Shown: positions 41,046-49,125, counted from the stretch's first letter. The stretch: 64,000 bases of DNA from Nonomuraea dietziae (GCF_014195505.1 NZ_JACIBV010000001.1:2108001-2172000), one strand, 5' to 3'. Translations and numbers: made by a program. The notes: a model not told the origin generated them from the letters alone.

Positions 41046-42183
41046 TGTTGACCTTGGTGCCCGCGCCCTCCGCCGTCTCGACGACCAGGCCGTACTCGTC
41101 GCCGTAGACCTGGCGCAGCCGCTCGTCGACGTTGGCCAGGCCGACGCCGCTCTCGGCCGAGACGTCCCCGGCCAGGATGCGGCGCAGGCGCTCGGGGTCC
41201 ATGCCGAGGCCGTCGTCCTCGACGCTGATGTGGCACTCCGCGCCCGCGTCCTCGGCGACGATCGCGATGCGGCCGACGCCGTTCTTGGATTCGAGGCCGT
41301 GCCGTACCGCGTTCTCCACCAGGGGTTGCAGGCACAGGAACGGCACCGCGACGGGCAGCACCTCGGGCGCGATGCGCAGCGTGACCCGCAGGTGGTCGCC
41401 GAAGCGGGCGCGCTCGAGGATCAGGTAGCGGTCGATGGAGCGCAGCTCCTCTGCCAGGGTGGTGAAGTCGCCGTGCCTGCGGAAGCTGTAGCGGGTGAAG
41501 TCGGCGAACTCCAGCAGCAGCTCGCGGGCGCGCTCCGGGTCGGTGCGGACGAAGCTGGCGATGGTGGTCAGCGAGTTGTAGATGAAGTGCGGGGAGATCT
41601 GCGCGCGCAGCGCCCGCACCTCGGCCTCCATCAGCAGGGTGCGGCTGCGGTCGAGCTCGGCCAGCTCCAGCTGGGAGTCGACCCACCTGGCCACCTCCTG
41701 GGCGGCCCTGACGAGCCCCGCTGAGGTCTCCTGGCCGTAGGCGGCCAGCGAGCCGACCACTCTTTCGTCGGTGCTGAGCGGCACCACCACGGCGTGCCTG
41801 ATCGGGCATTCGAGAAGGTCGCAGTCGAGGTTGAGCACCTGGGTACGGCCGTCCTTGAGCGTGCCCGCCGCGTGCGCGAACGCCTCGGCCGCGTGGTGCT
41901 CGCCCGCGCCGTCGTAGACCAGCAGCCGCTCGCCGTCGGTGATCGCGATGGCGGGCGAGCCGAGCAGCTCGCGCAGGTGCCGCGAGGCCCGCTGCGCGCC
42001 CTCCTCGCTCAGCCCCGCGCGCAGCGGGGGCGCGGCCAGGGAGGCGGTGTGCAGGGTCTCGAACGTCGCGCGCTCGGCGGGGCCCGCACCCAGCTCGCGC
42101 CTGCCCCGCAAGACGCGCCACAGCACGAGCGAGGGGCCCCCGACAAGGAGGACCAGCAGCAGAACGACGACCAAGGGTTCCAC
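41005..42183 (-). CDS. LytS/YehU-type sensor histidine kinase
   Basis: A 392-aa kinase. It has an N-terminal membrane helix ('LVVVLLLVLLVGGPSLVLWRVL'), a GAF-like sensor region (about 40-165, 'GDGERLLVYDGAGEHHAAEAF'-type), and the His-kinase box 'ALRAQISPHFIYNSLTTIASFV' with the phospho-His near residue 200. A HATPase domain follows ('LQPLVENAVRHGLES', 'ISVEDDGLGMDPE', 'SGVGLANVDERLRQVYG'). It is the natural partner of the LytTR regulator at 31027, from which it is separated by the CHAT operon. The GTG at 42183 lies 9 bp after the TnpB stop, so the kinase may be transcribed from or through the transposon remnant. Confidence 0.93.
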   Translation of the reverse strand: MEPLVVVLLLVLLVGGPSLVLWRVLRGRRELGAGPAERATFETLHTASLAAPPLRAGLSEEGAQRASRHLRELLGSPAIAITDGERLLVYDGAGEHHAAEAFAHAAGTLKDGRTQVLNLDCDLLECPIRHAVVVPLSTDERVVGSLAAYGQETSAGLVRAAQEVARWVDSQLELAELDRSRTLLMEAEVRALRAQISPHFIYNSLTTIASFVRTDPERARELLLEFADFTRYSFRRHGDFTTLAEELRSIDRYLILERARFGDHLRVTLRIAPEVLPVAVPFLCLQPLVENAVRHGLESKNGVGRIAIVAEDAGAECHISVEDDGLGMDPERLRRILAGDVSAESGVGLANVDERLRQVYGDEYGLVVETAEGAGTKVNIRVPKYHPGVSAR

Positions 42184-42192
42184 GCGCGGAGC

Positions 42193-42290
42193 TTACCGTT
42201 CCTCATCAGTGATCAGGAGTGAGTCTTGGACCCACTGCCCGGCACTGAGCGCATCCCGAACGGTGGTGGATGCGCTGGTCGCCCGCTTTC
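42193..42290 (-). ncRNA. Candidate TnpB guide (omega) RNA region overlapping the tnpB 3' end
   Basis: A perfect 9-bp stem (AGCGCATCC / GGATGCGCT, 42248-42256 and 42268-42276) and a 7-bp stem with one mismatch (42219-42225 / 42229-42235) lie in the last 100 bp of tnpB. That is where TnpB guide-RNA scaffolds are encoded. The guide would then be read from DNA just past the element end, toward the kinase start. Confidence 0.35.
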
Positions 42291-43896
42291 CTTGAGTGTT
42301 CCCTGTCCGGGGTCGTGCATCGTGTGCACATTCCGTGACGGGGCGGCGGGCTTCCTCTCGCCCCCGAGCAGGACGATCGGCCTGGACGGTCCGATGCCCC
42401 ACAGCATCGCTCTGGTGTTGTGGGGGCGGTGTCGTCCGTCGCCGGATCGGGTGCCCGAGGGCGCGTCGTCCGATCGCGATGCTCGCGGCATCGTGACGGG
42501 TGGTCTTTCGCCGGGGCGCGGTCATGGGCTTCTGCCAGTGCTGCGCGCCCCACATGCTGGTGTAGGCCGGGTCCACCGCGACGATGGATACGTCCCTCTC
42601 AGCCGCCATCGACACCAGCCGCGCCTTGAGTTTGCCGGTGGGGATGCCGGAGACGAGCTGCCGGAACCTCTTCTTACGGCCATGCTTCTCGCGGGACTTC
42701 TCCGCGGTGAAGTCCAGGTCCTCGATGCCGACCGCAGCCACACCGGCACGTTTGGCCCAGTGCAGGAGCCGGGTGATGGCATGCCGGATCTGGGCGTCGC
42801 GGTGGTTCGCGCTGCCGGTCAGATCGTAGAAGAAGCGGTGAGGGGCGCCGACCGGGTTGCCGTGCCGGTCGAGGCGGTAGGCGGCGAAGTGGTCGGCGTT
42901 CGTATCGACACCGATCATCCCGCCTGCACGGGCCGTCTCCAGCGGGATCGTCTTCACAACCGGGCGTTGCCAGGACGCGGTGAGGTACCAGCGGCCTCGG
43001 GCAACGTCGTAGTGGATGCGGTAGGCCACCGCCCGGTTGCCGTGGACGCGGTCGCCCCACTCCTCGCCCCGGTGCTTGAACTGGATCCTGGAAGCGAGGA
43101 TGTACCGGCTGTGCTTCGCGTTGGCCAGGTGGGCGAGCGGTGCGGGCAGCTTGATGGAGACTTCGCCGTCAGGAGTGACGCGGATGGTTTCGTTGCCGTA
43201 TCGCTTGCCAGACTCGCCGTCAGCGGCGAGAAACCAGCGCTCCGCCTCCCACCGCTGTCGCCACTCAGTCTCGGTGAGCCGGGCTTTCTCGAGGTTGTGC
43301 CGGATGTTGAACAGGCGACGGCCGCCGCGCACGACGTGGACGATCCCGGCCTCGCGCTCGGCGCGGGCGGCATCGAGCCGGCGCTCCAGCGCGGCCAGTC
43401 GGCGTGACTTCACGAACCACTCGTGCTCGGAACGGTATCCGCCTGGTACCCGTTTCGTGCCCTTATCTCCAATGGGCCGGGAAAGCCGGTGCATCAGGGT
43501 GCGCACACCGGCTTCAAGGTTGTGGATGTGTGCGAGCTGACAGCGGTGGGAGAGAGCCCACTGGTCATGCGTGGCTTTAGTGATGCTGCCCGCCCATCGG
43601 GAGGACGACTCGGCGGTCAGATCCCGCTTCCGGGCCGCCCACATATCCGTGTCGTGCTTCAAACCATCCGCACAACGGGCCTTGAGGTCACGGGAGGCGA
43701 GAGACCCCAGATGTGCACCTGCCAGCCGGAGGACTTTCTCGTCCTCGGGCGTGAGGTGCCCCAGTCGGTCGCGTATCGTCACACCAGCCGGGCCCAGGGC
43801 AACGAACGGCGCGTCGATGGCGCGGAGCTGCTTCTTCTTGTTCTCAGTCATCGGCCGCCGCAGCCTCATGCCGTTCAAAATTCGCCTTCTGGTCAT
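42193..43896 (-). CDS. tnpB: TnpB-family RNA-guided nuclease homologue of an IS607-type element
   Basis: A 567-aa TnpB-like protein. The RuvC triad appears intact: D331 in 'GMIGVDTNADHFAAYRLD', E392 in 'VAAVGIEDLDF', D469 in 'TTRHDAASIAIGRRALGH'. The usual CxxC zinc finger between RuvC-II and III is absent, replaced by 'VDPAYTSMWGAQHWQKP'. The Arg/Pro-rich C-terminal tail ('HPIRRRTTPPPQHQSD...') is encoded where the guide RNA (omega RNA) of such elements usually lies. The start is uncertain (43896, 43869 or 43851 possible). It pairs with a tnpA remnant just upstream. Known TnpB proteins cut DNA at the empty donor site to keep the element; some homologues are domesticated. Confidence 0.88.
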   Translation of the reverse strand: MTRRRILNGMRLRRPMTENKKKQLRAIDAPFVALGPAGVTIRDRLGHLTPEDEKVLRLAGAHLGSLASRDLKARCADGLKHDTDMWAARKRDLTAESSSRWAGSITKATHDQWALSHRCQLAHIHNLEAGVRTLMHRLSRPIGDKGTKRVPGGYRSEHEWFVKSRRLAALERRLDAARAEREAGIVHVVRGGRRLFNIRHNLEKARLTETEWRQRWEAERWFLAADGESGKRYGNETIRVTPDGEVSIKLPAPLAHLANAKHSRYILASRIQFKHRGEEWGDRVHGNRAVAYRIHYDVARGRWYLTASWQRPVVKTIPLETARAGGMIGVDTNADHFAAYRLDRHGNPVGAPHRFFYDLTGSANHRDAQIRHAITRLLHWAKRAGVAAVGIEDLDFTAEKSREKHGRKKRFRQLVSGIPTGKLKARLVSMAAERDVSIVAVDPAYTSMWGAQHWQKPMTAPRRKTTRHDAASIAIGRRALGHPIRRRTTPPPQHQSDAVGHRTVQADRPARGREEARRPVTECAHDARPRTGNTQGKRATSASTTVRDALSAGQWVQDSLLITDEER

Positions 43897-43961
43897 TCGA
43901 CGACACTCGGGCAGACAAGCCCACGCCACCGCTCACGGAGCGTGAGGTGTTCGCGTCGATG

Positions 43962-44093
43962 TCACCAGGACCATGCGCGACCCCATGCGTCCGCAGGGGC
44001 CGGCAGCGTGCCCTCACGAAACCATCGGCACGCGGTACGAGGGGTGATGCCCTGCGCTCGTGCCAATTCCGTCAGGCCCCAGGACAAGAACAT
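43962..44093 (-). pseudogene. Truncated IS607-type TnpA (serine recombinase) remnant
   Basis: Only the N-terminal MerR-like HTH survives: 'LTELARAQGITPRTACRWFREGTLPAPA', the hallmark start of IS607 TnpA. After 'LPAPA' the frame runs into unrelated residues and stops, so the catalytic serine-recombinase domain is deleted. With tnpB directly downstream this marks an IS607-family element that can no longer transpose on its own. Confidence 0.7.
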
Positions 44094-44155
44094 ACAGCGC
44101 TCACGGTCAGCAAGGAGGCACCCTTGAACACTCATCCGAAGCACTTCCCGAACCC

Positions 44156-44161
44156 TATGCT
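44156..44161 (+). promoter_or_regulatory. -10 box (TATGCT) of a likely leaderless promoter for the DUF2332 gene
   Basis: TATGCT is followed by exactly six bases and the GTG at 44168, with no Shine-Dalgarno. It fits the TANNNT-N6-start pattern. Confidence 0.45.
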
Positions 44162-44167
44162 GCGGGC

Positions 44168-45100
44168 GTGAACGATCTCGCACGGCGTTACGAGCTGTTC
44201 GGACGGGTGGAGGCGCCGGGTTATCGGGAGCTGACCGAGGGGATCGCGGCCGATCCGGCGATCCTGAGCCTGATCGCCGCGCTGCCCGCCCCGAAGCAGC
44301 AGCCCAACCTGCTGTTCGCCGCCGTCCGCTTTCTCGGCGGCCCTGTCACCGCCTATCCCGCTTTCTCCTCGTTCGTACGGCAGAGCTGGGACGCCGTCCG
44401 CGCCACCATGCTGGCCCGCTCCACCCAGACCAACGAGGCGGCCCGCTGCGCCGCCCTGCTGCCCGCGCTCTGCCTGCTGGACGGACCGCTGGCGCTGATC
44501 GAGGTGGGCGCCTCCGCGGGGCTGTGCCTCTATCCCGACAGGTACGGCTACCGCTATCCGGGACGAGAGCTGGGCCCCCAGGAGGGGGCGTTCACGTGTG
44601 AGGTCACCGGGCCGGCCCCGCTGCCCGACAGGCTGCCCGAGGTGGTGTGGCGGGTGGGCGTGGACCTGAACCCGCTCGACGTGCGCGACCCCGACGCCGT
44701 GGCCTGGCTGAGGGCGCTGGTGTGGCCGTGGCAGCCCGAACGGCTGGCCAACCTGGAGCGGGCCGTCGCGGTCGTCGCGCAGGACCCGCCCCGCCTGGTG
44801 CGCGGCGACCTCAACGAGTGCGTGGCGGGGCTGGTCGCCGAGGCGCCCGAGGAGGCGACGGTCGTGGTCTTCCACACCGCCGTGCTGCCGTACCTGAGCG
44901 AGGCCGAGAGGGAGCGGTTCGCCGCGACCATGCGGGCGCTGCCGTGCCACTGGCTGGCCAACGAGGGACCGGCCAGGCAGCCGTGGGTGCGCCTGCCGTA
45001 CCCGCCGCCGGCCGACAGGGCGGTGATGGCGCTGGTCCTGGACGGCAGGCCGCTGGCCTTCGCGGGGCCGCACGGCCAGTCGCTCAGCTGGTTCGCCTGA
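44168..45100 (+). CDS. DUF2332 domain-containing protein
   Basis: A 310-aa protein of the DUF2332 family: 'ARRYELFGRVEAPGYRELTEGIAADPAILSLIAALPAPKQQPNLLFAAVRFLGG', 'LLPALCLLDGPLALIEVGASAGLCLYPDRYGYRY', 'VVVFHTAVLPYLSEAERERFAATM'. The 'ALIEVGASAGLCL' segment resembles a SAM-binding glycine loop, so a methyltransferase-like fold is possible, but no activity is established for the family. Its 3' end overlaps the convergent HIT gene by 17 bp. Confidence 0.9.
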   Translation: MNDLARRYELFGRVEAPGYRELTEGIAADPAILSLIAALPAPKQQPNLLFAAVRFLGGPVTAYPAFSSFVRQSWDAVRATMLARSTQTNEAARCAALLPALCLLDGPLALIEVGASAGLCLYPDRYGYRYPGRELGPQEGAFTCEVTGPAPLPDRLPEVVWRVGVDLNPLDVRDPDAVAWLRALVWPWQPERLANLERAVAVVAQDPPRLVRGDLNECVAGLVAEAPEEATVVVFHTAVLPYLSEAERERFAATMRALPCHWLANEGPARQPWVRLPYPPPADRAVMALVLDGRPLAFAGPHGQSLSWFA

Positions 45101-45485
45101 TCGCCGCGGCGTACGACTCGGCCTCCTCGTCGGAGGCGTACCTGGTGCGTGGCCAGAAGAAGCCGCGCAGGCCGTCCTTCCTGTTGCGCGGCACGATGTG
45201 GACGTGCAGGTGCGGAACGCTCTGGCTGACGCGGTTGTTCATCGCCACGAACGTGCCCGCCGCCTCGAGCCCCTTCTCGACGGCTCCCGCCAGGTGCTGG
45301 ACGCGTTCGAAGAACGGCCCGACCTCGGCCAGGTCCGTCAGTGTCTCCACGTGCGCGCGCGGCACGACGAGCAGGTGTCCCTTGAACACGGGCCTGGTGT
45401 CGAGGAAGGAGAGCGCCACCTCGTCGGAGGTGACCACGAAGGCGGGTCGCTCCCCTGCCACGATCTCGCAGAACAGACAGCTCAC
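45084..45485 (-). CDS. HIT-family nucleotide hydrolase/transferase
   Basis: A 133-aa histidine-triad protein with catalytic motif 'HLHVHIVPR' and N-terminal 'CLFCEIVAGERPAFVV'. HIT enzymes cleave nucleoside phosphoramidates or related nucleotides. The GTG start overlaps the acyl-CoA dehydrogenase stop (GTGA), so it is the last gene of the MaoC-ACAD-HIT minus-strand set. The physiological substrate is not deducible. Confidence 0.93.
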   Translation of the reverse strand: MSCLFCEIVAGERPAFVVTSDEVALSFLDTRPVFKGHLLVVPRAHVETLTDLAEVGPFFERVQHLAGAVEKGLEAAGTFVAMNNRVSQSVPHLHVHIVPRNRKDGLRGFFWPRTRYASDEEAESYAAAIRRTS

Positions 45486-46630
45486 CAGCCGACCTTAACC
45501 GCTCCGCTGAGCAGGTCCCTTGCTATCACCAGGCGTTGCACGTCGTTGGTGCCCTCGCCGATCGCCATGAGCGGTGCGTCGCGGTAGAGCCGTTCGAGCA
45601 CGAACTCCTGCGAGTAGCCGTAGCCGCCGTGCACCCGCATGGCCTCCATCGTCACCCTGAGTGCGACCTCGGAGGCGAAGTACTTGGCCATGGCGGCCTC
45701 CGCCCTGGCCGACCTGGAGGCCGCCCAGTACGTCATCAGCCTGGCCGCCTGGATCTCGGTGGCCATGTCGGCGAGCTTGAGCTGGATGGCCTGGAAGTCG
45801 CCGATGGGCCTGCCGAACGCCTCGCGCTGGCCCGCGTAGGCGAGCGCGGCGTCGAAGGCGCACTGCGAGACGCCCACGGCCCTGGCGGCGATGTTGACCC
45901 TGCCCAGCTCGAGGGCCGACAGCGCCTGCTGCATGCCGCGCCCCTCGACGCCGCCGAGCAGCTGGTCGCTGTGCACGCGGACGTCCTGCAGGGTGATCTC
46001 GCAGGTCTCCGTGCCCTTGTAGCCCAGCTTGGGCAGGTCGCGGCTGACGGTGTAGCCGGGCGTGCCCGCCTCGACGAGCAGCATCGACAGCCCCCTGTGG
46101 GCGGGACTCTCGTCGGAGGTCTTCACCAGCACCGGCATCGGGTCGGCGTGGCGGGCGTTGGTGATCCACGTCTTGGCGCCGTTGACCACGTAGTGCTCGC
46201 CGTCGCGCTCGGCGCGGGTCTGGATGCCCTGCAGGTCGGTGCCCGCGCCAGGCTCGGTCAGCGCGATGCCGGTACGGCGGGCGCCGCTGGCCAGGTCCGG
46301 CAGGTAGCGCTCCTTCTGGTCCTGCGTGCCGTACTGGTTGATCATCCACGCGGACAGCGAGTGGGAGCCGAGCACCCCCGCCACGCCCATCCAGCCGCGC
46401 GCGATCTCCTCGAAGACCAGCGCGTAGGAGACGCGGTCGAGGTCGAGCCCGCCGTACTCGGAGGGGATCGTCATGCCGAAGAGCCCGAGCTCCTTGAACC
46501 GCTCGACGATCTCAGCGGGATAGCGTCCCGAGCGCTCCCACTCGGAGGCGACGGGCACGATCTCCTTGTCGACGAACTCCCTCAGCGTGGCGCGGAACAG
46601 CTGCTGGTCCTCGTCGAGCTCGAAGTTCAT
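45482..46630 (-). CDS. Acyl-CoA dehydrogenase
   Basis: A 382-aa FAD-dependent enzyme of fatty-acid or branched-chain acyl-CoA oxidation. Features: 'FELDEDQQLFRATLREFVDKEIVPVA', the FAD/substrate loop 'GIALTEPGAGTDLQGIQT', 'YVVNGAKTWITNARHAD', and the C-terminal 'VTMEAMRVHGGYGYSQEFVLERLYRDAPLMAIGEGTNDVQRLVIARDLL'. The catalytic Glu candidate is within 'AIGEGTND'. The ATG at 46630 overlaps the MaoC stop (TGATG); a GTG one codon earlier is also possible. With MaoC upstream this may be a specialised acyl-CoA degradation step. Confidence 0.94.
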   Translation of the reverse strand: MNFELDEDQQLFRATLREFVDKEIVPVASEWERSGRYPAEIVERFKELGLFGMTIPSEYGGLDLDRVSYALVFEEIARGWMGVAGVLGSHSLSAWMINQYGTQDQKERYLPDLASGARRTGIALTEPGAGTDLQGIQTRAERDGEHYVVNGAKTWITNARHADPMPVLVKTSDESPAHRGLSMLLVEAGTPGYTVSRDLPKLGYKGTETCEITLQDVRVHSDQLLGGVEGRGMQQALSALELGRVNIAARAVGVSQCAFDAALAYAGQREAFGRPIGDFQAIQLKLADMATEIQAARLMTYWAASRSARAEAAMAKYFASEVALRVTMEAMRVHGGYGYSQEFVLERLYRDAPLMAIGEGTNDVQRLVIARDLLSGAVKVGW

Positions 46631-47127
46631 CACATGGGTCCGTTCTTCGCGGTGGGAAAGTAGCCCTTGTCGTGCGGGGCGTCGCGCTTGTAGACCATGA
46701 CGGTCCTGCGCCAGGACATCACCTCGTCGCCCTCCTGGTTGAGGCCGCGCGTGGCGCAGGTGACGATCCCCGCGTACGGCCTCGACCCGGACTCACGCTT
46801 GGCGAGCACCTTCGACTCGGCGTAGAGGGTGTCGCCGATGAAGACGGGGTGGGTGAGCCTGATCTCCTCCCAGCCGAGGTTCATCATCGCGGTCTGGCTG
46901 ACGTCGATGACCGAGAGGCCCAGCACGATCGCCACCGACAGACCGGAGTTCACGATGATCTTCCCGGCCGGGGCTTTGGCCGCGAAGTGCGCGTTGAAGT
47001 GGTTCTGGTTGGTGTTCATCGTCAGCAACGTGAACCAGGTGTTGTCGGCCTCGCTGATCGTCCTGCCCAGAGGATGCTGGTAGACGTCGCCGACGGTGAA
47101 GTCCTCGTAGTACCTGCCAAGCGTCAC
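46630..47127 (-). CDS. MaoC-like (hotdog) dehydratase
   Basis: A 165-aa hotdog-fold enzyme of the MaoC family, which hydrates enoyl-CoA or mesaconyl-CoA-type substrates. The catalytic region is 'RTISEADNTWFTLLTMNTNQNHFNAHFAAKAPAGKIIVNSGL', with an Asp/Asn-His arrangement. 'ESKVLAKRESGSRPYAGIVTCATRGLNQEGDEVMSWRRTVMVYKRDA' gives the family end. The GTG start lacks a Shine-Dalgarno, but TAGCCT (47135-47140) ends seven bases upstream, so a leaderless start is likely. Coupled to the acyl-CoA dehydrogenase gene. Confidence 0.92.
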   Translation of the reverse strand: MTLGRYYEDFTVGDVYQHPLGRTISEADNTWFTLLTMNTNQNHFNAHFAAKAPAGKIIVNSGLSVAIVLGLSVIDVSQTAMMNLGWEEIRLTHPVFIGDTLYAESKVLAKRESGSRPYAGIVTCATRGLNQEGDEVMSWRRTVMVYKRDAPHDKGYFPTAKNGPM

Positions 47128-47144
47128 CTTGACAAGGCTAACGA

Positions 47145-47858
47145 TCAGAACTTTCTTCGGTCAACGAACGTCGTCCAGCTCGTCTGGTTGGGCGCGCTCC
47201 ACTCGGTGGGCGCGTTGAGCGGCCCGAACAGGGTCTCCAGGTTGCCGGGCACCTCGCCGACCTTGGCTCCCCTGCAGTGGTAGACCAGCGCACCCGGCCG
47301 CTGGCCCATCGTCATCCACGGCAACCAGGGCGAGACCCTGCACCACGACAGCGTGTTCGGCACCGACGGCGCGTCGCCCTCGAGCGCGGCGGCGGGGGCG
47401 AAGAACTGGAACAGTTCCATCGCCCTGTAGGTGTCGCTGAAGGAGTTGTCGGGGTAGTCGGCGACCTTCAGCGGCGAAGGGTAGGCCAGCAGGATGTCGG
47501 TGTTGAGCACCACCGTGTCGCCCATGCGCGTGGCAGGCACCTGGAAGCCGCGCAGCCGCTGGTTGACCGGGTCGTTGTAGACGTGCTGGACGTCCACGAG
47601 CCTGCCGGTGAAGGGGTTGTCCCAGGTGTCGAGGGGGTCGCGCGAGGCGGGGTCGAGATAGGCCGCCGCCTCCCTGGTCAGCAGCTCCCAGCCGCCGTCC
47701 TTCTCCACCGCCCTGGCCACGTTGACGCCCTCGAACCCGAACAGGTGGTGCGGGCCGTCGTCGAGGCCGTAGGCGTAGACGTCGCCCGTCCACCAGGTCA
47801 CCGTCTCGGCGCCGTCGGCGCTGGCCCGCACTCGCATGAAGTCTCGGAGATCGCTCAT
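47145..47858 (-). CDS. DUF1838 family protein
   Basis: A 237-aa protein matching the DUF1838 pattern: 'DFMRVRASADGAETVTWWTGDVYAYGLDDGPHHLFGFEGVNVARA', 'PLDTWDNPFTGRLVDVQHVYNDPVN', 'SWCRVSPWLPWMTMGQRPGALVYHCRGAKV'. The family's function is unknown; members occur next to oxidoreductase and acyl-CoA genes. TAGGGT (47865-47870) six bases before the ATG and no Shine-Dalgarno point to a leaderless mRNA. It precedes the MaoC gene by 17 bp and may be part of the same transcription unit. Confidence 0.88.
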   Translation of the reverse strand: MSDLRDFMRVRASADGAETVTWWTGDVYAYGLDDGPHHLFGFEGVNVARAVEKDGGWELLTREAAAYLDPASRDPLDTWDNPFTGRLVDVQHVYNDPVNQRLRGFQVPATRMGDTVVLNTDILLAYPSPLKVADYPDNSFSDTYRAMELFQFFAPAAALEGDAPSVPNTLSWCRVSPWLPWMTMGQRPGALVYHCRGAKVGEVPGNLETLFGPLNAPTEWSAPNQTSWTTFVDRRKF

Positions 47859-47892
47859 GGGCGCACCCTACTCATGACGACCGCGCGAGCGC

Positions 47893-48231
47893 CTACGAGT
47901 TCCTGACGGTGATCGAGAAACTCGCCTGCGCCTGGCCGGTGATCTCGACGCGGGTGGAGCCTGGATGCTTGGCGTTGAAGACGAAGTAGGTGCGGCCTTC
48001 GAGGTGCTCCTCGCTGATGAAGGAGGCCACCTTGGCGTCGGGCACCGCCTTGAGGTCCCACTGCCCCTCGGTGAGCGACAGCGAGAAGCGCTGCCCCTTG
48101 CGCACCTCGACGGGGGTGGTGGCGCCCGGAGCCCCCTCGACGACCTTGCCGAGATCGCTGACGGCCGTGCCCGCACCGCATCCGGCCAGGCCCAGCGCGA
48201 GAACCAGCGCCACCATCGCGCGACGAATCAT
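47893..48231 (-). CDS. Small lipoprotein, possible chagasin-like (I42) inhibitor fold
   Basis: A 112-aa lipoprotein with lipobox 'LGLAGC' at residues 13-18. The mature part has 'VRKGQRFSLSLTEGQWDLKAVPDAKVASFISEE' and 'YFVFNAKHPGSTRVEI', which resembles the beta layout of chagasin-type cysteine-protease inhibitors (family I42), though the diagnostic NPTTGY loop is not present. It is the last gene of the holin-DUF3618-YihY operon; its start overlaps the YihY stop (ATGA). Confidence 0.75.
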   Translation of the reverse strand: MIRRAMVALVLALGLAGCGAGTAVSDLGKVVEGAPGATTPVEVRKGQRFSLSLTEGQWDLKAVPDAKVASFISEEHLEGRTYFVFNAKHPGSTRVEITGQAQASFSITVRNS

Positions 48232-49121
48232 TCAGGAAGCGTATCCGGCTTGGGTGGATCTCTCGGCACCGCGTACGGCTCCACCTCAGGGGGATGCCCC
48301 TCCGCGATGCGTTTGCCCCTGATCAGCTCGGCGTCGAACTCGGCGCCGAACAGCAGGGCCATGTTGGACAGCCACAGCCAGATGAGGAAGACCACGACGG
48401 CGGCGAGCGTGCCGTAGGTCTTGTTGTAGGAGCCGAAGTTGGCCACGTACAGCGCGAAGCCGCCGGAGACCAGCACCCACAGGACCACCGCGAGCAGCCC
48501 GCCGGGAGTGATCCAGCGCAGGCCCGGCTGCCGCACGTTCGGCGCCGCCCAGTAGAGCACCATGATCAGTCCTGCGGCGATGAGCGCGAGGACGGGCCAC
48601 TTGACGATGTCCCAGAGCGTGACGAGCGTGTCGCTGATGCTGAGCCTGCTGCCCGCCACCTGCGCCACCCTGCCTGTCAGCGTGACCGCGATGGCCCCCG
48701 CGGCCAGCAGCACCATGACCAGCAGGGTCAGGCCGAGCCTGAGCGGGGTCAGCTTCCAGAACGGGCGCCCCTCCTCGATGTCGTAGATCGCGTTGGCGGC
48801 GCGGACGAAGGCGGCGATGTAGCCGGAGGCCGACCAGAGCGCGACCAGCAGGCCGACGATCGCCAGCACGCCCGCGCCGGTGCTGCGCACCCCCGCCAGC
48901 CCCTGGACCAGCAGGTCGCGCACCTCCGCAGGAGCGAGGACGGCGATGCTGCCGATGACGGCCGCCGCGTCGTCACGCCCGACCAGCCCCAATAAGGACA
49001 CCAGCACGATCAACGCGGGGAAGACAGACAGGACGCCGTAGTAGGTGAGGGCGGCCGCCCAGTCCTGCACCCCGTCGTGCCTGAACTCGGCGAACGCCCT
49101 CTTGAGCGCACCCCACCACAT
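48228..49121 (-). CDS. YihY/BrkB-family inner-membrane protein
   Basis: A 297-aa membrane protein with about six hydrophobic segments and family-type sequences 'DWAAALTYYGVLSVFPALIVLVSLLGLVG', 'GVLAIVGLLVALWSASGYIAAFVRAANAIYDIEEGRPFWK', 'LGSYNKTYGTLAAVVVFLIWLWLSNMALLFGAEFDAEL'. The family was once mis-assigned as RNase BN; its true role is unclear, with envelope or transport functions proposed. It lies 4 bp after the DUF3618 gene. Confidence 0.92.
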   Translation of the reverse strand: MWWGALKRAFAEFRHDGVQDWAAALTYYGVLSVFPALIVLVSLLGLVGRDDAAAVIGSIAVLAPAEVRDLLVQGLAGVRSTGAGVLAIVGLLVALWSASGYIAAFVRAANAIYDIEEGRPFWKLTPLRLGLTLLVMVLLAAGAIAVTLTGRVAQVAGSRLSISDTLVTLWDIVKWPVLALIAAGLIMVLYWAAPNVRQPGLRWITPGGLLAVVLWVLVSGGFALYVANFGSYNKTYGTLAAVVVFLIWLWLSNMALLFGAEFDAELIRGKRIAEGHPPEVEPYAVPRDPPKPDTLPE

Positions 49122-49125
49122 GCGC

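Noticed and set aside
43947..44171. Plus-strand ORF over the TnpA remnant
   Set aside because: It reads antisense to the recognisable IS607 HTH fragment; the minus-strand frame carries the family motif.
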